Notes: generated by a model from the sequence alone, not told the origin. 64,000 nucleotides of DNA from Chytridium lagenaria (GCA_025449115.1 JAHLKC010000015.1:355989-419988), one strand, 5' to 3'. Numbered from the stretch's first letter, positions 35,016 through 48,844 are shown. Numbers and translations are program-made.

Positions 35016-37273
35016 CTATCCATCCTCCTCCCTCCCTGGAATCTCTTCACCGGGCAAAGTCCCATTCATAATCTCCCTCAGCAACTCCTCAGACACATCA
35101 ATCCCGAAAGCACTCCTCATTCCCTCCAAGTTCTCTCTCCTTGCCCCGTCATCCGCTCCCGAAATCCATCCATCCAACTCCACCATCATCCTTCCAGGTC
35201 CCCCGAAACAAATGTTTTCACCAGAACTTTATCATCACTCCTCTTGGCCGCTTCCTTTCCCCACTCTGGTACCTTGTGCCTCAACATTGAATAAAGGCGT
35301 GTCCGAAAACGCCCATATCGGCATGAAACCCACAGTCCCAACAACCTCATATCGATACACCAACTCCCTCGTTGACACTATATTTCTCGTCGTCGTCTTC
35401 TTCTGCTTCTTCTTCTTTATCCAATCCATCCATCCCTTTCCCTCCTCCTCCTCCTCCCAAACCCCTTCATTCGTCTTCATCCACTTTTCAAACTCCCCTC
35501 GAAAACGCCCCAGGTCCAGTCCGTTGCAGCACTTCCATCCTCCACCCCTCCACATTCTTGACTGTATGCGTCACTGTCCGCTCCTTTTTCACCTCTTCAA
35601 TGATTTGGTAAAGAAGGGATCGAAGGAACGGATGGTGTCGACGGAACGCAAAAGCCCACTGACAAAACTGAACTTGAGCTGCAAACGCATTGGAAATTAC
35701 GAGCCCGTTCGCTAGAGACAAACCCTTCCATTCCAATCAAACCTTGAATCAAGGGGGCTTCTATCGTATCCACTATCATCGTGGTATTGCTTTCATCCCT
35801 GATCAGGTCATCCCGAATCAACGTATCCGTTGGAGTTTCTTGTAAAACAGAACCGCTATCATCATCATGTCTTGGAAACACATTCCCCGCCTCCCATCCC
35901 ACCACCTTCCCTTCCCCTCCCGCAGCGTATCCTCTCCCAACCCCCCTCCCCAAAACCCTTCCATCAAACGCCCCCGTCCACTCTTCAACCGGTCTAAGCG
36001 GCACAACGTCACTATCCACATACACGCCACCCTCCACATACACAACAAGGTACCTCCAAAAATCCGCCTTCTCCACCATCCTCTCAAACCCATCAAACAC
36101 CTCCAAAGCTCCCGGAAACTCCTCCCCGACAGACTCCACGAGTCTTCGCATATCATCATCATTGTAGATGTTCACTGTGAAAGTTGGGTTGAGGGTGCGC
36201 CATTGATTTAGGGTTTGCGTGAGCGTTGCATCGAGAAGGTATTTGTTGGGGACTGTTATGTGGATCTTGCGGGGGATGTGATAATGGGATTTGTGCGGGG
36301 TTTGAGGAGTGAAAACGGAGAGAGTGGGGTTCAAAAGAACACGGTGAGAGGGCATGTCGATATCGGCCTCCATGTCCTTTTTTTCGTCATCCATGAGATT
36401 GGTACTCTTGCTTTTGTCATCCATGGGACTTGGTTTGGAGATGGGGTCTGAGGCGGGAAAGGGGAGGTGGATGTGGGATGCCCAGTCCATAGCTTTTTGG
36501 AGGGGAGGGTTGATGATATCTGGGATGGCTGTCAAGTTGAGTTGGATGGGGAGGATATCGGGTATAGTGGGTTGAGGTGGGGAAGGTGGAAGGGGTTCGT
36601 CCATGGTATCGGAGGATATGGAAGTGGATGGAAGGAGAAAGAGGTTTTGGAAGACGAGGATGAGGAGGATGATGCCGAAAGCTAAAGTTAACGGTGTTGG
36701 GCGGAGGAAGAAAGGTGTGCGGTGTTTTTTTGAAGCGGTTGGTGGAACAGGTGAGGGAGGGTTCACGACAGTGTACCCTTGACGGAAAACACGATGCATA
36801 AAGGGTATGTTGTGTAAACCCCCTGATCCTTTGGATTTGTTGAAATCGCTGAGGTAGGTTTCTCCGGATGGACGTGAAGGGCCTCCGTTCATGTATTTTG
36901 ATGGCGCCATACCTGCAGACCGTGACGTAGTGGGTCTTGAAAACAACGACAGCCTTACAGTATTTTCAGCTTCCTGTCCTCCACTCTTTGCAGTGACCCC
37001 GCATTCCATGTCACCCTGTGGCATCCTCTTTAACCATTCCTCATCATCCTCATCATCCACTACCTCGTTCATCCAGCTATCGTCGACTGGAGCGTCGTCG
37101 TTGGGAGCCATGTCTTTGAGGAGAAGAGAGACGCGGGATTCCCAGGTTTGGAGCTCTGAAAAAGGTTCAAGGTGGTCTTCTTCCGAGATTGGGAGGGGGG
37201 AAGTGTTGGGAGACATCTCATGATTAGGTTGTGGCGATAATGACATGGGTTCGGATGTCGATGGAGACGTCAT
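35016..37273 (-). CDS. OCH1-like alpha-1,6-mannosyltransferase, copy B
   Basis: A Golgi type II glycosyltransferase, better preserved than copy A and without visible introns. The start is the ATG at 37271-37273. Residues about 185-210 form the membrane anchor (TLAFGIILLILVFQNLFLL), after a Pro/Ser-rich cytosolic tail. The lumenal catalytic part has KIHITVPNKYLLD, NIYNDDDMRRLV, ADFWRYLVVYVEGG, the DXD motif YVDSDVVPL, VQFCQWAFAFRRHHPFLR and RTGPGAF. A one-base insertion in the GGG run near 35733 and another near 35490 shift the frame; after correction the frame continues through EVVGTVGFMPIWAFS and ends at TAG 35016-35018. Only the usual metal-binding motif supports activity. Its 5' region is shared with the divergent receptor-like gene. 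Confidence 0.8.
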
Positions 37274-37728
37274 CCGGGAGCTTGTTCAAGTGTTGAAGCA
37301 AGACTGGTTGTTTACACCGAAAATGTTGTGTGTCGGACTTTGAATTGTTAGGTGAAAGAATATGCCCACAGCACACCCTCGGCGTCTTGTTTCTCTGTAC
37401 TTTTCACGCTTGCTGCGTAATAAATGCTTCTGTATATCCTTAGTAAACTAATATGAAACCTGAGACGTCATCAACGATGAATCCGGTTTTGTCTGCAAGA
37501 TGAGAGACGAGCATGCAGATACTCTCCATCTGTACAATCATCACGTGATTATGCATGCATGCATTCATGTTGCGGATAAAGTGAGACGCTCATCTTATCA
37601 TTAGCGTTTTAAAAACAGTCAAAGTCTGACATCACAACGGCCATTCTTTTTATAATGTCCTCGTCTGCAGAGAGACCTCCCGTTCGGCGGCGTTTGAATA
37701 TAATTCTGTAAGACAATCTTAAAGAGGG
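37274..37728. promoter_or_regulatory. Shared divergent upstream region
   Basis: About 450 bp separate two divergent starts. It contains an ATGCATGCATGCATTCATG stretch near 37552. A short exon beginning at the ATG near 37657 and ending at an ATTCT|GTAAGA donor could be a 5' exon of the receptor-like gene. Confidence 0.4.
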
Positions 37729-40700
37729 ATGGCATCCACCACCACCACAACAACAAGAGCGACGGCGACGACGGCTCTATCATCTGATTGCTCGATCGCA
37801 AGTGACGCACTCCAGCATCTCAAACTAAGCAGGTCATCCTGCTGCAATGTGTCCTCTGGGATCATCTGCAATGCCGCCGGAACCAGAATGTGAGAGCATG
37901 CAATCCGTTTGTTTCATCAGGATGTTGTGCCGTTTGTTTCATCAGGATGTTGTTGTCCCTTGAGTACCAATCTATGGGGATGGTGTTTAATATTATTCTT
38001 CTGATGATTTGTGGAAAGTATCGCTTTGAACGTCACCGGAAATGGCATCGTGTCGCCTCTGATCGCGAGACTCACATCACTTCGAAACCTGTAAGTTTTC
38101 AAAACTGTGAATATATCCATACATTGAATCTTCTTGGCTTTTACATGTCGTGTCCGTCAATTTCTAAACCCTTGCTCATTATACAGCACCCTGACAGCAA
38201 ACGAGAGTCTGGACATCAACTCTGCAGTCGAAAGTATCATACCACCCGAATTTGGAAACCTCACCAATTTGGTTCATTTGTAAGAATTTCATTGTTTTTC
38301 CGTCGTCTGCATCTTGATTCCCACTTTGCAACATAGTTTCACGTCTATGCTTACATTCAATACAGAGAATTGACGGGCCAAAAGTTAACTGGCATGATCC
38401 CGATACAGATTGGTAATCTGAGAAACTTGACGACTCTGTAAGTTTTTTTTTTGGGATGTTGTTTTTGTTTGTGCATTGTTAGATTATGCGTTGGTATTCT
38501 GTTGTATTCATTTTTATATGATTTGTACAGGATTTTGCGGATGAATAATTTAAACAGTGGTGTTCCATTACAGATATGGAACCTTCCACATTTAAGAGTG
38601 CTGTAAGTTAATACTCTTTTGTTTTTTTTTGGTTTTCTTGTTGCTTTTTGTTTTTTTTTTTGGGCTTCTTCTTCTTCTTCTTGTTGTTTTTTTTTTTGGC
38701 ATCACGTAATCGTTTCTTCCTACATTTAGAGACCTTTCAAGCAACATCCTCTCTGGTCTTTTATTTCCTTCTGGAATCAACTCCTCAACTCTAGAATATA
38801 TGTAACAATCTCCACCATTTCTTTTTGCAACTCACCCGCTTTCACAGTGACCTCTCCTACAACGAACTTTCGGCCCAATCACCCACGTCTTGCATTTCAA
38901 CTCCCAAACCTTAAACACTTGTAAGCCTCAACCCTTAAAAAATCCCATCTCATCTCTTTAGGTTATTGACCGCCACATATTTAAATGGTACAATACCACC
39001 CGAAATCTCCAATTTTCGAAAACTAGAGCGAATGTATGTTTTCACAAAAAAGTTCCCGTATATTTAACCTATTCAAGAAACTTTTTTGGAACCAATCTGG
39101 AGGGAGTTTTGACACCGGCGATTGGGGAGGATGGCGTTAAGAACGATGTGGGATCATTTTTCCCCCTTTTTTTGTACTTTAGTAGTATTAATTAGCTCCG
39201 TCATAGTGAACTTGGAGCTTCAAATCTTGTCGGTCCAATTCCGGCTTCTCTTGGGAATATCACCACGTTGACTAGTTTGTGAGCTTATAATCGTTTTTTA
39301 TTGCCGCTAAATCTTTACGTAACAGAGGAATGTGCTGTAATAAGGCTTAATGGTAGTATCCCTATGGAACTTGGAAATCTTCAAAGTTTAGAAATACTGT
39401 GAGTGTAGGACCTTGCTTCTAATACCTTCACGATATACTGACTGCGCCTCTAAAGTGATCTATCTTCAAATCAGAACCTTACTGGTGCGATTCCAGACGG
39501 TATCGGAAATTTGCGAAATTTGAGGCAGCTGTAAGTTGAATGTATGTTAACCAAAACGTTTTTAACACGTCCATCAGCTCTCTTCAACTGAACTCGCTTA
39601 GTGGGAATATTCCCGTCACGTTCGAGAATCTCGTGAACCTGACTATCCTGTAAGTTTTAACGAGTAAATTTACAACAAGCGTTAAAACAAAAAAATTGTT
39701 TTAATAGAGGTCTTCAAGGAAACCCCATCTTTGGATTCATTCCACCACAACTTGGACGGCTCAGCAGATTAGAAAAATTGTAATTCATTTCTTCCTTTCT
39801 TGCTTTTCTCACCATACTACAGGACCATGTCAGATTGTGACCTCACAGGTCCAATCCCTGAAGAACTTGGCCAGTTGACTAATTTAACTACATTGTGAGG
39901 TGTATCATCCATCGACATCTAACGCGTCCTCTTCAGGGAACTCCAAAACAACCGCCTTGAAGGTCAGATCCCATCCACCTTCGGAAACCTCTCGAAAGCA
40001 ACCATCATGTAGTCCGATATATCCATTTTATCTAACGCTTCATAGAAACCTCAGCGACAATCAGCTCACATCGTTCACCGCTCTTCCGTATCTTCCTCAA
40101 CTCTCAATCCTACTCCTCGGAAGAAATCAGATGATGGGTCAACTCCCTCCTCTCCACCTTCCGAATCTGATAACGTTCGATATCAGCGACAATAAATTGA
40201 ACGGTGGCATTCCTGAATTCATGGATATGATGAGCCTTGAAACATTGTAAGATTGTTTTCTCGACCACATTGTATAACGAATCTCAAGAAACCTTGCCCG
40301 GAATAATCTGACAGGATTCATACCCCATCATCTCCAAAATTTAACATCATTGATAGACTTGTAAGTCCTTGAAACCCCGCCGTTCCCTCTAATGATGTTT
40401 TTGTTTAGAGCGTTGGAAGATAACCAGCTTTACGGTGAAATCCCGGATGGTTTTGAAAAAAATGACCCGGTTGACTAAACTGTAAAAAAAAACAATCTGT
40501 CCTGATATCTTATACTATTCAGCTACCTTGCTCGGAACAACTTGAACGGTACCCTTCCTGGTTCACTCGCGAGAAGCCGATCCTTGAATATCATGTACGT
40601 CCGCGAAATCCCTTCCCTTTTAACGTTGCAGCGATGTCCGGAGCAATCAATTGTCTGGACATATCCCTAAAGAGTTTAACGAATCGACGAGTCTTGAAGT

Positions 40701-41742
40701 TGTGTAAGTTTGATTAAGTCAACATATATTTTTTGTTTTTTTTCTATATTTTTTTTTTTTGTTGATGCCGCATAAGTTTGGCAGATGGGAACTATTTTTC
40801 AGGAACAGTACCCGAATGGATCGAAACGGAAGAATGGGGGGTGGGAAAACGTTCAAGTGAGTGATCGCTATCCATTTATGTGCTGACTTTGATTTTTGCA
40901 GTATTAGTAATAACTGTTTCCAACAAGACGATTTTACCGATTTATCTATGTACAATAAGTAAGCGATTCAACTCCCAAAACCTGTTTTTAAAATCCATTA
41001 GAACCACCCAAAAACCCGATTCTTCCTGCACCCTATTCCAACCGTCTCCTTTATACCCTACAACGACATCCCCCAACGTCCTTCCTATAACCCTATCCGT
41101 CGTCCTCTCCCTACTCCTCCTCGCCTCCCTCTCCATAGCGTATATCATACACAAACGTCGTCCACATCCCACGATCCCCAACGCTGCCGGGGGGGCTTCC
41201 GAAATCACTGTAAAAGACCATCTTGTCGCCGCTGCAGGAAAAAGGGTGGATGAATTGGGAACGTCGACGGTTTTTGAAAAGGATGGATCGTCTGCGGCGA
41301 TTATCGAAGATGAACCTTCAGATTCTTACGTGACACCTCTGAAGGATACGCTTGAAACGGTTGGGAGATGTGAGCAAGGATCAGGATGGCTTCTTAACAG
41401 CCATGAAGACCGTCGCATATCAATGGATGAGCGACCTGTTAAACGAGTATCACAATGGACGTGTGATGACGTTCTGGAGTGGTTACGTATCAGTGGATTC
41501 GTTCCATCTGTTATCCAAACCTTTAAAAGTAAGTTCTCCAAAGTATAAAAGCTAACTGGGTTTCTTTAGCTCATGAAATTGACGGATACCAACTTTTGAT
41601 GTTGTCCGAGCAACAAATGGAGGATATGGGAGTTGTGACTGGAACGACTAGAGGGATGGTGATGTTTGCGGTGGAGAGGTTGAGGTTTTTGCAGAGACCT
41701 GTGTCGGATGGGAGATTGTCGCTTTCAAGTCGCGCTGTTTAG
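37729..41742 (+). CDS. LRR-transmembrane-SAM receptor-like protein
   Basis: The extracellular part resembles plant LRR receptors: a cysteine-paired cap (SDCSIASDALQHLKL, then SSCCN and GIICNAAG) followed by about 20 LRRs of the type L.L..N.L.G.IP..LG.L..L..L. Almost every repeat is its own exon of about 72 bp, and all introns interrupt the same place, inside the codon after ..L.. (CT|GTAAGT). A membrane helix follows (ITLSVVLSLLLLASLSIAYI), then a basic stop-transfer (HKRR), an acidic linker and a cytosolic SAM domain split by one intron (SQWTCDDVLEWLRISGF; HEIDGYQLLMLSEQQMEDMG). There is no kinase domain. Frameshifts occur near 38900, 39335 and 40468. A start upstream of ATG 37729 is possible because no clear signal peptide is seen. 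Likely a cell-surface recognition protein signalling through SAM-mediated assembly (inference). Confidence 0.8.
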
Positions 41743-41882
41743 ACTTTTTTTTTTTTAATAGATTGTTTTATGTTCGATCAGAGACTGTTCTACGTTAACT
41801 GATTTTACTGTTAAGTTGTGTTTAAAAATTACTGTCAAATAACAATGATTTCAAGAAACATTTTTATCACAAACGAACCATC

Positions 41883-44251
41883 ATGTCCTCACTCCAAACA
41901 CTCCCAATCGAACTACAGTTTCGCATCGCTTTTATGCTGCCACCATCCCAAGTGACTTATATGGCGACGCTCTCAAGACGCTTTCGAACCACCTGGAGAT
42001 TTTTCACCGCATTCCCATCCGCCGTCGACTACATGAAGAACCATCTCCTCGTCCTCGAACATCAAGAAGCCGAGCGTCGCTCTCGTTTGTCCGACTTTGA
42101 ACTTAAGGTGGAGATGAATGAAGCATCGTTACGTAAATTGAAAGATGCAGAGGAAGATGGGTTCATTCCGAGGTTCATCCATGTCAAGAATGAGAGTCTT
42201 CCACAGCTTGGTGGAAGTCATCCCATATTTCTCGCAGCTCTCATAAAACTCAAGGGTTGGGGATCTGTTCCAGACCTCGAAATCAAATGTGACGGAAAGT
42301 TCACTCGTATCAATAAGCACATCTACGTCATGCACGGAAACTGTCGACAACATGATGGATGGTTGAAAGCTGCCACTCGACTCGTTTTGGAAAACAATGG
42401 ATCAGACGTCAAGAAAGATGCTCCTGATGTTGAGTTCATGGCCCATGTGAATGCCTTCCATTTGGTTCGCAATGCTGTTAAGGACTTGGGGGATTTATGG
42501 GACATGCATGTTCTTTGGAGTGACTATCCTTTCCAGAAAGTTAAGAAGGGGTTAGCTGCTGCTGTCGTTCTTGAGCATCTTGAATTCATTCAAGCCATTC
42601 ACAGGAAAACGAAAATGCTTAAGCCAAGAAACGATCGGCATCACGAGAAGACGCTCCTGGATACCATCTTTTGCATGGCTCTTCAACATAACAAATTGAA
42701 CGTGCTGGAGTGTATTTTAAAGCTGGAGGGAGGTCGGAGAGCACCCGTTCGTTGTTTACCATTATTGATGGCGCACAAGGAAATGCTGGATTTCGTTCTT
42801 GGGCATTCTAAGCTTGACATTGACCGCGAGGTCTTTATACGTGATGCGGTGGCCAAAAGTGTGGATGTGACAACATTGATGGCGCTCGTCGAAAAGATCC
42901 GTGCTAAGCCCGCGGACGTTGCCAGAGCCTTAAAACCAGAGAGTTATTACAATACACCTCTTCCCGGAGAGTATGTTTTAATGGACCCGCTGATACCTGG
43001 GGAATGGAGAAAAGCCTTTTTCGATCTCATGGTAGAGTTCTTTGTGTTGAAAGAAGAACATTTCTATTCCCCGCAGAGGCAATGTGCTCTTATTGCAGCA
43101 AAGATGGTGAATTCCCAATTATTTGATCCCACGCTCATACCAACGCAAGTGATGGATGTATTGGCTGGAGAGAGATTTAAATTTCCGATTCTTGAGATGT
43201 TGGATCATCCCAAGATTCTATCCACCGGTCACGCTGAAAAGCTGTTTATTAATAGCTTTATTTCGGGATTGTACAAGGTGACGACTCGTCTTCTGGATCA
43301 TCCTTTGAGCCTGGCCCACCTTGCTGTAAGGTTGGTGCTTTTCATTGCTGTCAAGAAATCGTTGCTATGCGTTCTTCAAGTATTCCAACATCCCAACCTC
43401 CAACATCCCGCCATGTTCAACTTTATTCTTAATGCTGTTGAGAAACAACGAGAGAGTGCTCATACCAGCACTTCTGTTCGACCAGAAGCCGGTGACGTGG
43501 CCGGTCTCATCTTCTGGTTTCGAGATGAGCTTTTTACGCATCCCCTTACTCCACAAGATCTTTATCCTTTCCACAAGTTTCTTTTCCTTGATTGGGAGAA
43601 CGAAAAGGCTGGAGAGATTTGGAGACTTGATATAGATCGTCTTCGACACGAGTTTACTGATTCTTACTCTAATGACGAACTCGAGATTGTCCTTCGGTTG
43701 ATTGACGGTTCTGTTGACGCCCAAAGGGCCCAGTTTTCCCAGTTCATTCGATTTGTGCACGACCAGAAACGCCTTGATCTGGTTTCACGGTTATTCCAGA
43801 CGGATCAGAAAGTTGACCCAAAGTTTGCCCTTTTCATTGGGATGGGAGTATGGGAACATTGATACAGTGATAAACATGTTGGAAATAACGACTTGGTGTC
43901 TGGGGGTACCTGACGCACCATTGGTTTCGAAACTGGTTTTTGCGGCGGCGCGGAGAGGGGATGAGGATATTTTTATAGCGGTGTTGGGTTGTTTTGGGTA
44001 TTTCTGGAAAGCGGAGAGATTTCAAGAGGAAGATTTTTGTAGAGCTGGTTAAGATGAATATTGGTTTGGCGACGCTGATGTTTTTGAGCCGTCAGTTTAG
44101 ACATCTTGGGCATCTTGGGAGATTGATTGGGCTTGAGGAGTTTGTACCGCATTGCAGTGAGGATGAGGAGGATGAAGAGGAAGAGGAAGATGATGATGGA
44201 GAAGGTTATGACGAAGATGCGGATGTAGGGTGGGGTGCGGAATGGTTATGA
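41883..44251 (+). CDS. F-box protein with helical repeats and acidic tail
   Basis: The ATG at 41883 is 140 bp after the receptor-like gene. The N-terminus LQTLPIELQFRIAFMLPPSQ and LSRRFRTTWRF is a convincing F-box, which recruits Skp1 and links targets to cullin ubiquitin ligases. A long central region of helical, ankyrin-like repeats follows without introns. The frame holds for 659 residues to 43862, then needs one-base changes near 43855 and 44000. The continuation (VSKLVFAAARRGDEDIFIAV, then FLSRQFRHLGHLGRLIG) ends in a strongly acidic tail at 44251. The substrate is unknown. It may be of the same broad class as the partial gene at 1-913. Confidence 0.65.
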
Positions 44252-45319
44252 GGATGCCATCTGGTGATTCTTTTTCCGGCCATAATTTTTGGGATTACAG
44301 TGATAGTTAGTTATTTAGGTGGAGGGAGAGTTATATCGGAAGCTTTTAGCATGTATATTTTACTGAGCAAAATGATGGACTCTCGCTCCCTGACCTATTT
44401 TAAATGTTTGTTTTTGCTTGGAATATTTGTCATCTGGCTTGCGCAGGAGACGGAAGGAACAAGGAAAACGAAAACTCTAAAACAGGTTAGTAATAAGCGT
44501 TGGAGAGGTGCAGGTCAAATATCACAACGAGCTAGTTGGTTCCATCAAATCCTGACCTTTGGCTTTCATCGTCATTCAAATTGTAAAGCTTTTTCTTTGG
44601 TTTTGGTAAAAAGTAGTAACTTTCCCCGCAATATTTCTACAACCTCTTGAGCTCCCGACTTCAAGGAGCGTTACTCGGAAGCTTATAGTTTTGCTTGTTC
44701 AAGCAGTACATGTTCGATCGGCGCGACTGCAAGCCTTTTTAAAAGCAAGATGTCAAGCGATGTGACCACATACATCCATCAAGCCCGTCATCCAGCGGAA
44801 GCCCTTTCATATCCACGTCCTTGTTTCGAGAATTCGACAATAAACACTTAGTGAAAAAACCAACAGTAAAGCCCACGGTTCCCACCCCTTCTTTAATGTG
44901 GTCCGAAAATTAATGTCAAGCCGGACCGCCCGTTTACGTCAAGACAACAACGCCCGGCTCTCTACCCCGTGAACCCCTCCCGCGCATTACCGCTCAATTT
45001 TTTGATTCTTTGATCAAATTAGGGCAAGCAGATAAAAAAAAAACAAAAATGTAGTGACGAAGGCGAGAGAAAATATTATACTGGGAATAAATACGATTTG
45101 AAGGTAATTTTTAAATCCTTTAAATTAAAAAAAAAAGAAAGAGAATAATAAATTTGAGGCATCCGATGAATTCAAAAATAAGGAACATGAATATTTAGCA
45201 ATCGCTAACGTTAGAGCAGCTCTGTGTTTTTAAGCAGCAAATGTGATTATCCGAATTACAAAAGACTGTCATTGCTGGATCTACAATATACGCACAGAGT
45301 ATCATCATTAAGTCACGAA
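44252..45319. other. Intergenic region distal to the left arm
   Basis: No gene is called. A plus-strand open frame at 44264-44650 has two hydrophobic stretches but no recognisable family. A-rich runs lie near 45035 and 45125. Confidence 0.5.
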
Positions 45320-48300
45320 TTAAACGGAATCTGTAAAGAAGAGGGAAGAGATATATTTACCTAGCTGCTCTCCAATGCACCGCTGCACTGTCCGCTGACC
45401 GCTACACACAAGGGAGTTGTCCGATCGGCCGCGGCAAAGATCTCCGCATAATTGTCCTCTCGAAGGGCATTTTCCGGTCGCACTGCAGCAATCACCATTT
45501 CTGCATGAAATCCTAGATAGAATTCCTGAAATATTCTTAGTTCATTTAAATTTACGTCCAGCTGCCGTTTTTTTTTGAGGCTGAGGAAGTAAAATAAAAT
45601 AAAAGCAGTAAGATCAAGCTCACCATCATTTCCGTCGCATATAAGAGATTCCTTTGAATTGGTTGAGCACGTTTGCCATCCTGCGACGATACCAGCGCAC
45701 TCACTCTTGACTGTTAAAACTTCCTCGGGAATGGGCTTCGGAGGATATCCGGGACAATCGTAGCTGTGAATGCATGAGCCTGTGCTCAAACAGCAGACAA
45801 GGTTGCTGTCGCAGGCGATTCGACTCGAAAGAGCTATAGTACGTATATGAAAGAACGAAAAAAAAAACAAATAACCGTTCAGCCTCATAACGGAAAGAAG
45901 TTGGCGACCAAAAGAAGCAAAACAATGTTATAAAGATAACGACCATACCTCCGTTCATACAAGCAGCAATAGTTGTCGTCGAAATGCAAAACTTTGATCC
46001 ATTCGGCTTTCCATCACATTCTGAGTCAGTCGGAGGCGGGAAAACAATAGTGGGAAGTGGTGATGGCGTTCCCGTCGGAGATCCACAACTCTCTGCAAGA
46101 CCACATGACCCAGTTGACTCGCAGCATTCCGCGAATGGCGCGCAGACTTTCTCCGAGCCCGACAAAATACCTTTAATCCAAATAAAAAAGATATTAGGAA
46201 ACGGAGGTTATTGATAAAGATTCTATAAAAATGATGAGTACCATCTCCAACACATGTTACGTGAGAGCGCTTGTTGACGCATAGTTTGGTAAAATCTGGC
46301 TTGCCGTTGCATATGCTTATGGGAGATGGAGAAGAGGATGGAATAGCTGGGGCGGTGGTTGTTGTTGTCAGAATTAAGGTAGTGGGTGAGATTGTGGTTG
46401 TGGTGGTCGTGATGGGAATATTGATAATGGTGGTTGTTGTTGGGATTACGGGAACAAGGTTTGCCTCTGTCGTGGTCGTAGTAACGGCGGGTGGTAATGT
46501 GGTGAATGGCGTGCTTGTGATAAACGCGATTGTTGTAGTGGAAGGTGGGATTATAGTTGTGGTTGTGAGAATGAATGCGGTGGTGGTAGTCGAGATCGTT
46601 GTAGTAATTGCGGTGGTTACAGTGGACGGTAATATTACAGTTGTGGTTACGATTGTTGTGGTGGTCGTTGAGAGTGTTGTGGTCGTCGGTGCAGTGCTTG
46701 ACGTAATTATAGTTGAGCTTGACGTGAACGGCAATGTTGATGTTGTCGTACGCTGGTTGTGGTTGCCGTTGGCAGCGTTGTGGTCGTTGGTGCAGTGCTT
46801 GACGTAATTACGGTTGAGCTTGACGTGGACGGCAATGTTGATGTTGTCGGTACGCTGGTTGTGGTTTCCGTTGACAGGGTTGTGGTCGTTGGTGCAGTAC
46901 TTGACATAATAATAGTTGAGCTTGACGTAACAAACAGAGTAGAAGTATCTACAGCAAACACACTTGAGCTCGACGTTGACGCCTTCTGGGCCCAAAAAAA
47001 AGTTATTTAGTAAAAAGACTGTAGAAAAGTGGTATTGAAAGAGGATTATCTTTCCTTCCTTAAAGATGAAAGAAGATAATAAAAAATATCATCAAAGACA
47101 TTACCACTGAACAAAAAGCATCGTTCATCATGTCAATAAGGTTTAAATTGGCATTAAGGCGAACGATCGTCCCGCACGCCTTCCATGCCGCTCCATTTCT
47201 ACAACTAAAGTCTCTCATTCCAGATCCTGTTCCACCCAAATGTGGGACCCTGCAGTACCTGGCAAAGCTTGCTCCATTTGAACAAAACGCGATGGCTTCA
47301 CCAGGGTATAAAGTATTGCAAAACTCGCACTCTGATACCCCTAGATTTAGGCTGTTGCATGTATCTTCGGTAAAGTATAAAGATGGGTCTGTTGTTGTTG
47401 ACGAGCTCGGAGAGGAAGAGGTAGAGGTGGTAGACACCGATGAGGAATGACTGAGAATCTCAGACGACGTCGTTGGTGCTATTTCCAGAGTTGTCGAGGT
47501 CTCCATGTCTAGAATCTAGAATAAAGTATTATTTGACTGTCGTAGTTTTTTATATAAAATTGGTGGCATGATAATGACGGAACGCCAATCTGCACTTACT
47601 GTGGTGAGCGAGGGAGGAGAGCTTGCAGTGGACAATGAGTGTGATTTGGAAGATACCTGGAGGATGAGAAAAGGATGTCAGTAATTGTGTGTGGAGTTAA
47701 ATGAATAAGCACATATATACCGACCGATGATGTCGACGCAATGGATGACGATACAGTGGCAATTTCTAAAGAAGAGGCTGACGGCAACGACGACGTTATC
47801 GACAAGGAAAAGGACACAGAAGTTTCCGTGGGCATTGATAAATCAGAGGAAGATGATGACGATAAAGTAGTCATATCCCAAGTAAAAGAAGATGATGATG
47901 TCGTCGCAGTGGCCATTGATAGAGCAAAGGAGGACGAGGACGATGACGACGATATCGTCGTCAATGGTATTACCAAAGACGACGATGACGATGAAGTTGT
48001 AGAAATATGAACGGATGTTGATGTTTCCGTGGCCAATGACGACTTAGTGGCTGATATTGTTGACGACAGAGAGGATGATGTGGATGACACTGTGAACATG
48101 GAGGACGACGATATTGATTTTGAGGAAGATGAAGAGATCAGAGATGATGTTGATGATGATGATGTGGAAGAAGAAGACGACGGTAAAGCCAATAAGTTTA
48201 CGACCGCAGTTGTTGCGGTCGTGGTGGTAAGCAATACGGGAGAAGTCGTGGTGGTAACCTGCAATGATAGAGAGTGAGGAATCAGCATTAAATTGCCATA

Positions 48301-48844
48301 CATGTTCATGTATAAGAATGCGTTTCTCATGTCATCGTTTGGTCATCACTTACCGATGTGGTTGTGGTGACCGTTGACACACAGAGATTATCAACGAGGG
48401 CGTTATACACACCAGTCCCAGCGAAGGATGCAGCCACATTGCATCTGTAGATTCTCCCAGCAGGGCAATTAACCGAATATGTCCCTCCAGTCCCAAAATT
48501 ACCAAGGTAGCATGAAGGCATTGATGCTGGCGGGGGTAATGCAGGGTTACACGGTATCATTACAAAGGGTCGCTGTAATGTTTTGCATCTGGCAGCGGGT
48601 TGTAGCGGATTATAATTGATTAGTGGAAAGAAAGTACCCATAGCTCAACCCACCTGTCGCACTCTGCCTGTGTATAAGAAATATGGCAAGCTGACTGCAC
48701 GAATTGGGCCATAACCTCTTGGAAGCAACTTGATGCTACAAGGACGAGCATCACAATAAACACCTTTGACATTGATCTCGGATAAAGGGTGGAAGGACGG
48801 CGGCATTGGGACCGCCGTCCTGTAGGTGCAAAACTAGTCTGCAT
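45320..48844 (-). CDS. Secreted Ser/Thr-rich protein with hevein-like modules, left copy
   Basis: Ten exons were traced: 48844-48654, 48588-48354, 48258-47725, 47656-47600, 47515-47105, 46985-46242, 46170-45949, 45833-45624, 45525-45361 and 45330-45320. They form one frame if a single missing base near 46750 is restored, giving about 926 residues. A signal peptide starts at the internal ATG (MSKVFIVMLVLVASSCFQEV). Next come a Cys domain ending CNVAASF, a poly-Ser/Thr stalk, a second Cys domain (CEFCNTLYPGEAIAFCSNG), a Thr-rich stalk, then three modules of the form CNGKPD...C...C followed by CC..TG.C (ECCESTGSC, VCCLSTGSC, DCCSATGKC), resembling short hevein/CBM18 chitin-binding folds. Probably a wall or extracellular matrix adhesin. 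This is the complete member of an inverted pair. Confidence 0.75.

Noticed and set aside
44264..44650. Possible small membrane protein
   Set aside because: Two hydrophobic stretches but no family match, no splice support, and it overlaps the likely 3' region of the F-box gene.
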